Source: Bugula neritina
Taxonomy: Eukaryota; Bryozoa; Gymnolaemata; Cheilostomatida; Bugulidae
DNA length: 60,000 bases
Assembly: GCA_964035545.1 (NCBI GenBank)
Contig: OZ037766.1
Span: 11,233,722-11,293,721, forward strand
Direction of reading: 5' to 3'
Below the pieces are notes generated by a model. It did no database searches. It saw only the letters and a program-made list of their open reading frames with translations, and had not been told where the DNA came from. A program made the translations under genes and the position numbers. Every line of letters begins with the position of its first letter. The first letter of the stretch is position 1. Below, in pieces: positions 44,487 to 60,000 of the stretch.

Positions 44487-46037
44487 AAAGATTTAGTGTA
44501 TTGCAACATTAATTATCTTTTTAAAATTGTAGAAACTTTTTTGCTCAAATAATTTTCCTGTTTTTACTTTCACTTTTACTTATACAAACTTATGGTAATG
44601 CTAGACTTATAGTTATACTTATTAGTTATTGTTTCAAGTCACTTTGGTTTACAGTTACACTCACAGTCGCACTGCATGAAGAAAGTCGCATAAATTACAG
44701 ATTAATCATCAACTCTAAGTTTAATAGTTATAGTACTAGTAGTACTAATAGTAATAGAGTAATACAGACATACACTTACTCTCTAACTAAGTCATACAGA
44801 CATAGTAACTGAGTAATACCCATCAATACTATTACTAATACTAATAGTAATAGTGATAGTAAAAGGTTTCAGTTTGGGGGAGTTTCCCACTGGCACTAGG
44901 AACCCCTGGAGGGTGATTCAGTAACTGCAAGACTTAGACTAAACAGCAATTTAGTTAGTAAATTAATGTTTAATTTAATATTTATTTATAGCTAATACTA
45001 ATAGTAATAGTTAGTTATAGTTATACTTATACTTATACTATAGTTATACAGTAATGACTAATGAGTAATCGACTACCGTAACGGTAATACGAATTTCAGA
45101 TTTTTATAGAAGACCATACAAATAAATTCGCATCACTATTATTCGCTAGAGAACTATTTTGTTATTCTTTCATTACCTTTGAGGGCTGGTCGACGTAATC
45201 AAGTGAACAGAGGTGAACCAGAATCTTTTCGTCTCTACAGACTTGACACACGCTCACTGTGGAACATGAAGAGCTTCAAAAGGAAGATCACACTTTAGAC
45301 GAGATAATACGTGGCTAAAACTTGCTTATAGAGGAGACAACTCAGTAACATTCTAAGTATCGAAGGTGTAAGACTGTAAGCTAAGGGGGATAAAATATTG
45401 TACATATAACAATAATTTACAGAGTAGAATTTATGACACACGTATTGTTTGGCATGTATGAGTATAATGCTGATATATCCTAGTACTTGCACCTGAGTGG
45501 AATATATTCACTATAAAAATATTTTATAATCATCAAAATACATATTTTCACATGCAGTCACACTTTACACTACCCACCCCACACATCTTAAATACCATAG
45601 ACCACAACTCATTATTAGTTTATATTATTATCAGCCAAAGCCAAACTATATTGATCGGCAGTTGTGCCCTCTCTGTATTGTAAGAAGATTACTATAGAAA
45701 ACATGAGTATATTGTATAGAATATAGATAGTATAAATAAGTCAAGGGTTGATCAGTTAATGAAACTGTATTTTTTATAAGTTTGAGCTGCACCAAAAATA
45801 TTGTATGCTGGTAATTAGCAATAAATTAATTTATTTAGTTATTTTATGAACAAAAATGTTTACTATACATATGATATTAATGCTCAGACATTAGCAAATA
45901 TTGCAGGGATATTTTTATAAATAATTTATAATTAACTTTGCTTGTGAAGTTGAAAATTATTTAAACTATTAAAGCTCTAAATATCACAATGCGTGTTCAA
46001 TGTCTTATTCACACTAATGATAATATATGCACTCCTT
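44487..46037. other. Intergenic upstream of RPS20
   Basis: Contains the RPS20 5' UTR intron and promoter side. A possible first non-coding exon lies at about 45177-45245 on the minus strand, bounded by a CAAAG|GTAATG donor. The rest is degenerate simple sequence of TAATAGTAATAG and TTATACTTATAG type (about 44580-45070) and AT-rich DNA. No coding exon was supported. Confidence 0.5.
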
Positions 46038-47106
46038 TCAGTGAGATTTGCATGAGTTACATATAAAAAGGTTAATGAGCCTTCTTTTCATATTTGGCCG
46101 CCTCTTCTCTTTTACTTGAGCTCTGTCAATTTTATCTGAAAAAAATAACAGTGATTGCTAAAATTATTTATACCAGCTTGATATTTTCTACAAAAAATGG
46201 AATGGACATTTCATGTCAATGCAGTAAGTTATAGACTTTATATATTGCATGAATATGACAATCTAACTACAAAAACAAGGGTCAGACAAACATATAATAT
46301 TTTACTTACAATAAATACTCCTGCAGTCACTCATGTTCTCATCAAGTTCAAAGTTAGTACCAAGCATATCTTCACTTTTCAATACTTCAGTTCTATTATA
46401 TTTAATAACTTTGTCTGGTAGCTCTTCCACTCTTGGTGATTGGTTAATGAACAAATCACTAACACTTCTAATAGGTAGCTTCCCTTTTGTTTGGTGTGAA
46501 GCTGAAGTTTGAGAACTGGTAAGTTGACTGTCTGGGGAAGTTTCGAATTCTGTATTTGCTGATGGCTTAACACTTTCCTCATCAAGTTGACCTGTAGCTT
46601 CTCTTTCAGGTATTGGTACCATAGAGCTTGAATTTGTGTTGACCTTATTTTCCACCTCATATTTTATGGCTCGTTGTATGAAATTACAGTAAATTTTTTG
46701 ATATGTAAGTCTACACTGATCAATTTCAGAAGGACTTATTGGTGTACTTTTTATATCCGGACTCCTTCGAGAGGTTTTTTGATTTATTTGGTATGACCTG
46801 CAAAAACATAATATATCAATTATATTGCAATCATGGTGCCGAAACTCCAAACTATTGTGGTTATTTTGAAAAAGAAAAATTTATATTCTAAAAGTTACAG
46901 TGTTTAAAGCATAATAATGTTGAATTATGAATGTGGCTCAAATTTGCCTTAAAGTTTAAGTATAACTAAAGAGAGTAAATGAGATATTTATACACTTTTA
47001 CTTTAATAACTTACCAGGGAGTAGTAATACGATAGTATGCTACCATTAAGAACACTAGCCAAAACATTTGGCTGCAAAAAGCTTCTCCATTGAGCAAAAC
47101 TTCCAT
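46038..47106 (-). CDS. Unrecognised single-pass membrane protein, three exons
   Basis: Minus-strand exons 47015-47106, 46310-46797 and 46038-46135 join in phase with good GTAAGT donors and CAG acceptors and give 225 residues. The N-terminus MEVLLNGEAFCS is followed by a hydrophobic segment MFWLVFLMVAYY (residues about 14-25) and YRITTPW. The rest is a Ser/Thr/Glu-rich, probably disordered region with SPSEIDQCRLTYQKIYCNFI (about 46-65), then EREATGQLDEE and a basic tail KEKRRPNMKRRL. I do not recognise the family. The layout suggests a small type III or signal-anchored membrane protein with a cytoplasmic tail. The start ATG at 47106 could instead be internal if an upstream exon exists. It may belong to the same transcript as 48694-49251. 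Confidence 0.6.
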
Positions 47107-48578
47107 AGTTTTACAAGCTTCAGTTATCTACTGTGTAGTAATTTTGGGTCATTAAGTAATTCTGTGTACAGCCAGTGAAGAGCAAAATGTGATTACGTTG
47201 TGCTAGCTTTATGTCATCGATGAGTGTTTCTCTTAATGTTAGGACTTAATGCAAATATAGTTTGTAGCCTCTTGTCTAGTTTTATTATTATATAAATCAT
47301 TATTTAATTTATTGTAAGACACTTTGTTTTTAAGTCATCAAACACACAATATAAAAGAAGACAACTTTTACTAATACTAATAATGTTATCTTTAGACACA
47401 ATGGAGTCTTATAAAACACACGGTTATATCATATTTCAGCATGTGTATAGTTATGATTGTAGCCATAAAATGTTGTACACTATATGAAATATATAGGACA
47501 CTTTGTAACTGGATCTGATTGCAAATTCACACAGTAGAAAACATAAGTAGAAACAGTGAATTGAGGATTTTACGAAACTACAGTATAAACCAGTAGTCCA
47601 ATTGCTCAAAGGAAGTTTATAATAATTGTACTATTATTTATAAGTCAGTAAATTAAAGCTAAAATTTGCAGAGTCAACAATTTTGTGTATGTTTGTTTTA
47701 TGTAGCAAAATATATCTTCATTTTTACAGAAAAACTTGAATAATTTTTAGATTCTTTAAAAAGAAAAAAGCGTCTTATTATTTTTATATAAACGATAATA
47801 AAATTAAAAATAAAATATTGTTTATGTTATTCTTCAACTTGGTAAGCAACTTAACCATATGCACACATGCTAAATTTATTATTTCAAACAATTCAAGTGA
47901 TATAGATATTCAATATGTTCCTGATCATTTGGTGATGTGCATGATATATCTAAAGCCAAATTGCTTTTTGATTGTGCAAGAATGTTTGAAATACGTATTT
48001 GTCATAATAATATGCCAGTACAGGAGTTGTATTATAAAATGCAGCATACCAGGAAAATACGAAAGTACAAAAATCACAAATATATGTGTGGGCTTGCAAT
48101 TTGATAATAACTATAGTTATATATAATATGTTATATATGTTATTTACATTTCAACCTGCAGATCACTTAACTAATAAATGTCGAGCAAATGAGAATAGTC
48201 ATAGTTTAACAAAGAACGCAGTGATTGGGAGTCGGGTCCTTTTTCCTTTGATCTGTCTTTGCTTACTGTTGACGGCAGATAAGATTTTAAATATGTGGGC
48301 TCCCCCATGTAGCTGTCAACCATTGTTTTTCCAGTGTTCTATCAAGAATACATAGATTTGTTTAAAAGTATATACTGTATTATTTAAAGCAACGTGACAA
48401 CTTGCAAAATAATATTTTGGTGCACAATAAACATATGCACTATAATCAAATAGTTTCGTAGTTAGTATTAAGTCATTTTAAACTATGTATTTGCATTAGC
48501 CTTTTGAAATTTGTAGAGAGACCAGCTTTAAATAAAGTTCAAATGCTCAAACCCCTGTAGTGTGGTGATTACCCATAA
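47107..48578. other. Intergenic or intronic AT-rich stretch
   Basis: Separates the two unrecognised minus-strand genes. It contains only small plus-strand ORFs (47818-48126, 48086-48355) without domains or splice support. If 49251-48727 and 47106-46038 are one gene, this is its intron. Confidence 0.5.
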
Positions 48579-48650
48579 GTCCTAGTGGTGTAATGGTTAG
48601 CACACTTGCTTGCAAGCCGGAGGTCTCGGGTTTGAATCCCAGTGTGGGCA
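48579..48650 (+). tRNA. tRNA-like sequence, probably a decayed tRNA or SINE head
   Basis: It has the order of a tRNA: an A-box-like TGGTGTAATGG at 48586-48596, a D-arm ending GCAC, an anticodon-loop-like TTGCAAG and a near B-box GGTTTGAATCC at 48629-48639. The T-arm and acceptor stem pair only partly, the anticodon stem is poor, and one B-box position differs from consensus. If functional the anticodon would be GCA (Cys), but the weak stems argue for a pseudo-tRNA or the 5' head of a tRNA-derived SINE. A scan with a covariance model would decide. Confidence 0.45.
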
Positions 48651-48693
48651 ATTATTTTTCAAATGCATTTTATGGTAATACTTTGCATTCACA

Positions 48694-49251
48694 TTATTTA
48701 GTACGTAATTGATCGAAACAACTCACCCCTTTCCAAAAACTTTGTTGCTTTGGCTTTCCTATGCTAACCTTTCTCATCACTGAAAAACTTTGGTTTCCAT
48801 ATGTGCTGCCTATTTGGGTCGGTCGTCTGTTTCTACTAAACGAAGTCGATCTGTTAAAAACTATTGAACTTTCTTTTCCAAAGATTTCAATGTTGTTAAG
48901 ATGTATTCTTGAAGACTGAGGAGACTGTGGTGGTGAGTGCAAATACATGGTTTCATTGTTACTGCCTATTAAATCTACATTTTGTTCTGAACTGGTATTG
49001 AATAATTTTAGATCTTCTTGCAATGTTTTTTGGTTATTTATTTTATGAATTTGAGGGGCTTTCTTTTTAGGGATTTCTTGTTTTCTTAATTTTGGCCTTT
49101 TTACAGGTTTTTGATTAATTTTTTGTAATCTTTGCTGATGCTTATGGTAACTCAATTCATATTCAAACTTATCTTTGCTGCTGTTAGTGGTTGAGTCTCT
49201 TGACAGTTGTGGTTGGTAGTAAGGTTTGTGCCATAAGTTTTGGCCAGCCAT
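48694..49251 (-). CDS. Unrecognised basic, Gln/Ser/Lys-rich protein or first exon
   Basis: An ORF of 185 codons from ATG at 49251, opening MAGQNLWHKPYYQPQLSR. It is rich in Lys, Gln and Ser, with a very basic segment at about residues 48-75 (KPVKRPKLRKQEIPKKKAP), a Pro/Ser stretch SPPQSPQSSR near 106-115 and RNRRPTQIG near 142-150. It looks disordered and could be nuclear. A strong donor GGG|GTGAGT at 48727/48726 lies in phase 0 near the 3' end, so the true exon may be 48727-49251 (175 codons), joined to downstream exons not identified. I do not recognise a family. It may be the 5' part of the gene whose other exons lie at 46038-47106, although the phases found there do not join directly. Confidence 0.5.
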   Translation of the reverse strand: MAGQNLWHKPYYQPQLSRDSTTNSSKDKFEYELSYHKHQQRLQKINQKPVKRPKLRKQEIPKKKAPQIHKINNQKTLQEDLKLFNTSSEQNVDLIGSNNETMYLHSPPQSPQSSRIHLNNIEIFGKESSIVFNRSTSFSRNRRPTQIGSTYGNQSFSVMRKVSIGKPKQQSFWKGVSCFDQLRTK

Positions 49252-49751
49252 ATTCTAGCTATTAATTCATGAGCAAAGATTTTTTTCTTTTTTTTGTATT
49301 TAACTCTATTATTTGTGATAAAAATCACCAGTTACATTTTAAAAAACTAAAAGAATTGGCAATCTGACAACAAATGTTATGTCAGGAATTCAATTTATTT
49401 CTAAATTTTAGCTTATGTAAAGTGTGAATTTTCTGCAAGCTACAACTGTCAAAATCTTCAAGTCAGTCAAATTAATTGATGATATGTATGTAAGCTTGCG
49501 TAAATAATAGTTTTATAATATATTTTAAAATAATAATGAGTAAATATTATATAAGTGTATAATTTATGACAGCGTTTTTATCAGGTTTATTGACAGCAAT
49601 TTACATACTAATAGCCAAAACTGGACTCACTTTTTTAAAAAATAAGAAACACTGTTCTGATGTCCTGTATCTTGAAAGAAATATTATTTTTCCAAATGAC
49701 ATTAAGAAAAACAACTTTCAACCATTTGATTAAGTATACAAGTTAAGCATT
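49252..49751. other. Spacer between unrecognised gene and Rab gene
   Basis: AT-rich, about 500 bp. It should contain the promoter of the 49251 gene and the 3' UTR of the Rab gene, both on the minus strand. No other feature was seen. Confidence 0.55.
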
Positions 49752-53825
<4,074 letters not shown>

Positions 53826-55567
53826 CTTCGACTAGTCTAGTCTTACAGAGCTCAAACTGAAGTATGTTGCAAAGGGTTATGTTTTTGGCCAGACAGCGAA
53901 ATTAAACTTGAAAACTCCACATCTTCAATTCTAAGTAAATGACTTAGCAACTCCAAGTATGAGGTGTTTGTTATGTAATTTAGGTTGACGTAAATGTTAT
54001 CAAAGCAAAAAAATAAATCTAAAGCAATAAATAAATTATATGCTTTGCAAATGACAGAAAAAACATCTTGAACTAAACGAATATTTACATCCCAATTTGC
54101 AAACTCACAAAATATTGCATCCCAGCTTTAACAAATAAATGATAAAACTCAAATGTTGAAATATTTTACACACTTTGCAAAATCTATGCTCAGTTGCACA
54201 AACTACAATCCACTTTCACAGAACCAAATTAGTAGTGAAATAATTGCCAACTAACCTTAGCTAACCCAACTTGCTTAAGTTGACAGCATGCAATGCACAC
54301 TTTCCCTGATGCTGTATAGGCACTAATTAAATGACCAGTTAGAACAGAGGTAGGCACGCAACTACACAAGTTACATGACCATATTGCAGAAAGTAAAGCA
54401 CCGCTTTCTAAAGTCACATTGACATAAGAGGCAAAACCTAAATAGTATAGTGACAACCTTCAACTACGGGTATCAAGTGTTAGAGCAGAACTTGAGGGGT
54501 ATTGATTATATAAATAGAAGGTGAGACAAGGAGGGTTGAAACGCACCACTGCTAAGAGTTTACTATAATTATCAGCTCATTAACATATGACAAGATGTAT
54601 ATACTATTATTACTTTGATGACGTGTGCAGAATCAATAGTGTCTATGTGATTAGTACAAATGTGCTCTCAAACTGCGCTGATGCATTTGTCTCGAAAAAC
54701 TTCATCTCATGAGATTAGCTATAAGAACTGCTAAATGAAAATCAATTGTATTTGAGTGGATCCTAATATGAAATAAAAACAGTGAAAGTTGTTAAAATCG
54801 TTGTGGAACTACAATTTTCATAAATACATGAAGTAGCAAAATTCATTACAAAATAAAAGCATTAATTTAAATGCAATATTTTTATCTCCAGCTAATTTCT
54901 AACACATTGAACTATATCGATATTGTCGGGACTTTACATAAGCCGGGGAAAGCTTTTCCATAATTGATTATAGCTTTTCATGTATCATCTCAGCTGTGCC
55001 AGCTATATTATGCTTTTTCCACACTTGCGACTGGCAACTTGCAACTATACTTATAACTTATGATGTAACGGTTTTCACATTGCTATTTTCTTTCAGTCTG
55101 TGACAATAAATATTTTTATATATTAAAACACAACAGATATTGCTTTTGTTAGAAATCTTACAGCTATGCAAGGTACAGCATTTCAGTAAGTTTATTTGTT
55201 TATATTTTTAACCTGATATAGAATTCTTTTTGAGTTGTGAGAAAAATACTAGCTGTATGCGTTTTAAATTAATGAAACAATAAGTGTATTGAGTGCACAT
55301 ACGATATATAGAAAAGTGATACCAATAAAAATTTGTTTCTCATATGAAATGTGAGTCAGAGTATTTGGATAAAGACAATCGATAGAGAATGTTTAAAAAT
55401 CTTTTATTTTAAACAAATGTTGGAAATAGGATAATGTTTTATAATATTTTAAGTAGTGTTTACATAGAAAGAAAAAGATAATGTGAGATCATATGTATCT
55501 TAAGTTAACAACATAGTGTGGACGGATAACTAAATATACTCTAGACTCTAGAGCTAAGTCAGCCTAA
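53826..55567. other. Intergenic, Rab gene promoter side to DYNC2I2 3' end
   Basis: About 1.7 kb, AT-rich. It should hold the Rab promoter and 5' UTR near 53826 and the DYNC2I2 3' UTR near 55567. No ORF with features, repeat or RNA gene was supported. Confidence 0.55.
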
Positions 55568-58500
55568 TCAGTCCTGACCAGAAGTGTCAGCCAAGCTGTT
55601 GAGGATGTCTCTCTCTGCTGCCGATTCAGTTGTGATTTCATCATTCAGCTGCCAAACTTTAATAACACCGATGGCATCACCAGTTGCCATAAACTTTCTC
55701 CTGAAAACCAAATTATTTACAGGCTACATATCACAAAACAGCGTTGTAGCGGCACATAATACAGAGTCCAAGTCGTAGAAAGTTATGACCAAAAATGTGT
55801 AATAAAAACGACATTCAAGACTAAAAGCATTATTTAAAAGAATTACTAAAATAATATTATGAGCATTCGGCTTAACATCCCAATGAGTCACCATCATAGA
55901 TGATGAAGATAGCAACGTTTCATAGTGTGAAAGACTGTGCTTTGTGTGCGAAAGTGCACTATTAACAATTGCATCCAAATCCATATTTGCTAGCCCCACT
56001 AATGACATACTGAAGTAGAATAATAGAGAAAAACATCCATTAATGACTGCTTCAACTTCCTGATGATTATTCTTAAAAAGTAAACAAACGGCAACTATCA
56101 GGCTAAGAGAATAAAGAAGTAATACAAATAACGCTTCAAAATACAAATGCTTGCTGCCAAGTCCTCAAAAATAAATAAAAAAGGAATATACAATAATTCA
56201 TATATTACATAACTATGGGTGTCATCTTCTAAGAATATAAAATCATAATTATGATCTGCATAAACTCAACATTAAACATTATATTTATTTCATGCTCCTT
56301 ATCATTGCATTAGCTTACATTTGCATTTTCAAATTTTCAAAATAAAAATAATCACAAAAGTAAAGGGAGTCCATATTGTTTACAAATGAAAAGTAGCCCC
56401 AAAAAGTTATACATATAAATTAGTACTTACTGCTTTTGATTGAACTCCATTACATACACAGCCTGTTTGCTTGGACTGGCCTCCAGCACATGGGCAGGAG
56501 TTGTCTGACTTTTCTTCAAATCATAGATGAGAGCACAGCCATCTTGGGTAGTGACTGCGAATACCAGAGGCTTGGTTGGGGACCAGCGCACTGTATACAA
56601 GTAACCACTGGCCGGTTCTATCACCATCACAGGCTGAGTCTGTTAGTGCATAAAACATGGCAATGTGAAGCATTATGAAGAATCTTAAAAGCAGCTAATG
56701 TCTCTTAATATACCCTATAACTATACAGAAATACAAATCCAGCTTAGTTAATTGAACACAGTATGCAGACTTATTTATGTATATATTCAATTATTCATAT
56801 TGAGTTTAACTAAAAATTATAATATTTTTCAACAGGTGGAGATAGCTGCTATTATGAATTCGTACTTAATGTTAGGTATAAGCAAACCTGCAGGATAGAA
56901 TGGACACGCAGGGTAGAGTCTGAGCTACAGCTGAGGAAAAGGTTCCTGTGATAAGGAGAACTGTTCACAGAGTACACTGGCCCACAGTGAGGCAGGAATG
57001 TCAGCTTGACTGGATCCACCAGAGAAATGCTACTGGAACTGTCACCTGTCAATGCAGTCAACATAATTTGTGTACTAACTCAGTGGCCAACTATCAATAT
57101 AATATTTCCATAAGAACAAGTAAATCAATAGGTTTATCTAGCGTATTGCCTCAGCATATTGACAAATTAACTACATTTTCATATGCTGGTCGTGAGTAAA
57201 GTTTAGAGCTTAGTGATGGTCAATTACTCAGAAATTAATACTACTGGGGTTTAGTACTACTACTACTAAATTGTTATTACCGCTAATTAGTCCTACTACT
57301 AGTGGCAAATAACAGTCAAGACAAAACAGAATAAAATGTCTATCTTATTTTTTAAAATATGTTAAGTTGCACAAAAACTCTTTAGGTAATTGACAATCAA
57401 TTAAATATTTTAGTAACTATTATTAATTATATACTCAAATAAGTTCATTTTAGAAAATTTGCTAATTAGCTTCAACTAGGTGTGAAACATTAGCAGGTAC
57501 AGAGACTAATATTGTGAGCATGATATAGCTGTGTTAGCAGAAATAGCTATACATACTACTAATTACACAAGAATAGTAATTACAAAACTCAATCATACAC
57601 TTTGATGCTTTTAAACATTAATAATTCTTAGGGGTTGTTATGGAAATATCTTCCCAATACAAAATAAAAATCATATGCAGAGTTATTAAGGATAATGTCA
57701 TATCTAATAAACAAACCAGCGCTGACTTGAGAATTCACAGAACACCTAAACATTCCACCCGACTCTGAACCTATATAGAAAGTCTCTTCATCTACACAGC
57801 TGAAATCAAGAGAGGTAACTCCCATTTCTGGATTTCTCTTGGAAGATTTTATTTTCACTGACTTGGGCATGTGTTGGGCAAGAAGTACATACCTGTGAAA
57901 CGATAAACGCAAAATGGGATCTAATTGATACAGTAATATTCAACTAAACAACATTTCAAAGAATGTTGATTTCAGACTATATCTATAAACTCAGTAGACA
58001 TATCAGCATTTAAAGAAACCAGAATACTTCACAGCTACTTGCTATCATACCATTACTCACCCTTTACTTAGTTTCAGCCTGTTTTTGTCCTTATCCAACT
58101 TCCAAACCAGCATCTTACCATCTAAACCCACAGATAACACCTACATATAAGTATAGTAGACACATACAGTGGTTTCTTGCCTCATTTGTGCAATAATAAT
58201 TTTTATAACTTCGCATATATTAAACCAGCTTCAACAATGCATCTGCATTACTGACAGAACAAATAAGACATTTAATTGCATATATTTAGTAGAGGATGCT
58301 TACGTGATATAACTTTTTTTTTCCTGGCACTTTGTACCACATGACTTTGGAAATAGGTTCATTGTGGGAATCGTCTCCTTTGCCCGATGATGCTATTAGC
58401 ATGTCAGTTTCTCTACTGAAATCCCACACCAGAATGTCTCCTGGACAAATTACATCATCACATATATCACCAGCACATACAATGTATGTCTGTGCTTGTT

Positions 58501-59701
58501 AGAGTCATTTCAACGCACCATTAAAATGCTTTACATGAACCAAATAGCTTCTTTACATGTATCTAATTGTTTTAAATATATGTGGAGCTTTAGCAAATTG
58601 AAGGATAGTAAAGAGCAGCTTTAGGTGGACAAATATATGCATGCGTGTATGTATGCACACATCGCTCTGGTAAGTTACATGTATTTTCTCATGCGATGAA
58701 ACAATATTGTAGGTGATTGTACTTCGTTTAATTATATTTTATAGGCATCGAGATTCAATTTACCACACACACACACACACGCTCGCACATGCACACACAC
58801 CCACACACACGTACATGCATTAAAACACATGCTGCAGACATTTATATATACTGTATATAATTCATTATTACAAACCATTGAACGTGCCACCAGCTAACAA
58901 TGCTGGCTGTTCAGGGTGAAAGTCTAAAGACATGAGACAACTAGAAGTGTCAACCACAGTGTCAGGCTTGTTTCCATTCACATTAGTTTTATTGATGTTC
59001 CAAGTGCATACACTGGACTTATGTGTGCACCAATCCTCATGGTCATAGCGGGCATAACTGTTGGTTGTAACATTTAAGGAAGGTCAAAATTCAGAAAATT
59101 GATTCTGTGGGTTTTGAAAGATAAACAAGCTAAGTCATTGAACATGACAGACATTATTAGCACACCTTTCACTGTTTTTGTTCTATGCCGGTAGGTGAAA
59201 GACTAATTGTGATACAATATATAAAGTGTGTAGACTGTAGAATATTGAACATACATAGCTACATATGGTAATTGAATCATCTCTTAATACACTCTAAATT
59301 AACTGCAAAGACCCATGGTTCTACTTAAACTCCAGCATGCTAAATAAAAACACTTAAACGGGTTTAGAGAGCCGTTCCCATTAGCCAACTAACAAATTTA
59401 ATCAATTTGCTATATAACACATTATCAAATGGTGATACAAAGATAGCTTTTGCCAACAATGTTTTGAGCTGTCAACTTTCTACTACTCTGTAGCATCAAT
59501 GCAACAGTTTTCAGTTGTTGTAACATCAAGAGCAATAGCTGTTCATTTATAGAATAAATAAAGGATACGAGGCAGCAAGCACAGAGCCTGTACAGTTCCA
59601 GTTGAGACTAGAGACTGCTAGATGACCACCATGTTCCTCGTAATTTAGTGTGTAGATCACATTACACTGACCAGAGTCAAGGTCATCTGCTGGTGAATAT
59701 C
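55568..59701 (-). CDS. DYNC2I2: Dynein-2 intermediate chain 2 (WDR34), 3' eight exons
   Basis: WD40 intermediate chain of cytoplasmic dynein-2, the retrograde motor of intraflagellar transport in cilia. Minus-strand exons: 59569-59701, 58876-59057, 58304-58440, 58061-58140, 57717-57892, 56888-57045, 56431-56639, 55568-55700 (stop TGA); 402 residues with consistent phases. Family stretches: SSLNWNCTGSVLAAS, YARYDHEDWCTHKSSVCTWN, SLDFHPEQPALLAGGTFNGD, ILVWDFSRETD, VLSVGLDGKMLVWK, FLPHCGPVYSVNSSPYHRNL, FLSCSSDSTLRVHSILQ, YLYTVRWSPTKPLVFA and ATGDAIGVIKVWQL, all close to human WDR34. The N-terminal part is beyond the right edge. The last five window bases (CTCAC) read GTGAG on the minus strand, which would be the donor of the next exon upstream. 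Strong assignment. Confidence 0.93.
58762..58818. repeat. (CA)n microsatellite
   Basis: An interrupted CA tract of about 55 bp in the DYNC2I2 intron between 58441 and 58875. Confidence 0.9.
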
Positions 59702-60000
59702 CTACAAGAGTAGCACAATTCATAGATGTACAAATCTATTTATAGTAGAAATCTCTGTGATGTAAAGGTCTGGCCACATAGAGCAGAATTTTGAGCGAAA
59801 ATGCGTAGGCAGTGAAAACCTGCTGCTACATACAATATATTGACAGCAGAGAGAGACTCAAGTGACCAATTGTGTTTCTTCGTGAATTTACTGTCTCCCC
59901 TATGCTATAAATTTCATTTTAAAATCGTACTAATGATTTTTGATAATATGTAATTAATTACAATTAAAATGTGAAACTAATACTTAAAAAGTGGACTCAC

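Noticed and set aside
59766-59830. Segment resembling the left end of the element at 617-1045 (CTGGCCACATAG, AAAATGCG)
   Set aside because: The similarity is too short and patchy to call a second copy.

Overview
The window is nuclear DNA from an animal, AT-rich and intron-dense, with mostly short exons joined by GT-AG introns. It holds nine or ten protein genes with clear animal counterparts, plus several transposable elements. The gene set (BTBD16, BNIP3, EIF3I, SLC49A3, a GGT-family gene, RPS20, a RAB26/37-type Rab, DYNC2I2) points to a bilaterian invertebrate. A lophotrochozoan would fit, but the sequence alone does not fix the phylum. No bacterial-style operons, CRISPR arrays or viral genes were seen. 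Exons were found by translating both strands and matching splice sites, phases and remembered family sequences; no search was run.

Layout, left to right. 427-4424 (+): the 3' part of a BTBD16 homologue, with a mariner-type MITE in its last intron. 6251-9163 (+): a complete five-exon BNIP3/NIX mitophagy receptor. 9638-14539 (-): a complete eight-exon EIF3I, convergent with BNIP3. 14540-18807: gene-free, with a ~100-bp-arm inverted repeat. 18808-26706 (-): a complete eleven-exon SLC49A3/MFSD7-type transporter whose longest intron carries a ~2.4-kb foldback element. About 29590-43399 (+): a gamma-glutamyltransferase family gene whose first large intron contains a 4,989-bp hAT-like element (8-bp target duplication), inside which sits a non-LTR retrotransposon with an intact 1,052-codon ORF. 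43704-44470 (-): RPS20. 46038-47106 and 48694-49251 (-): two short unrecognised genes, or two parts of one. 49752-53825 (-): a Rab26/37-like GTPase with a long TG microsatellite in an intron. 55568-59701 (-): the 3' eight coding exons of DYNC2I2 (WDR34), running off the right edge.

The genes are unrelated housekeeping or cell-biology genes and do not form a pathway. The most unusual structure is around exon 6 of EIF3I (11123-11212). This exon is bracketed by two different minisatellites. One repeats its 3' splice site (42-bp unit, five copies) and the other repeats its 5' splice site (22-bp unit, four copies). Every extra site leads quickly to an in-frame stop. A milder duplication of the same kind sits just before a GGT exon. 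The composite hAT/LINE insertion and the loss of canonical substrate-binding residues in the GGT-family protein are the next most interesting observations.
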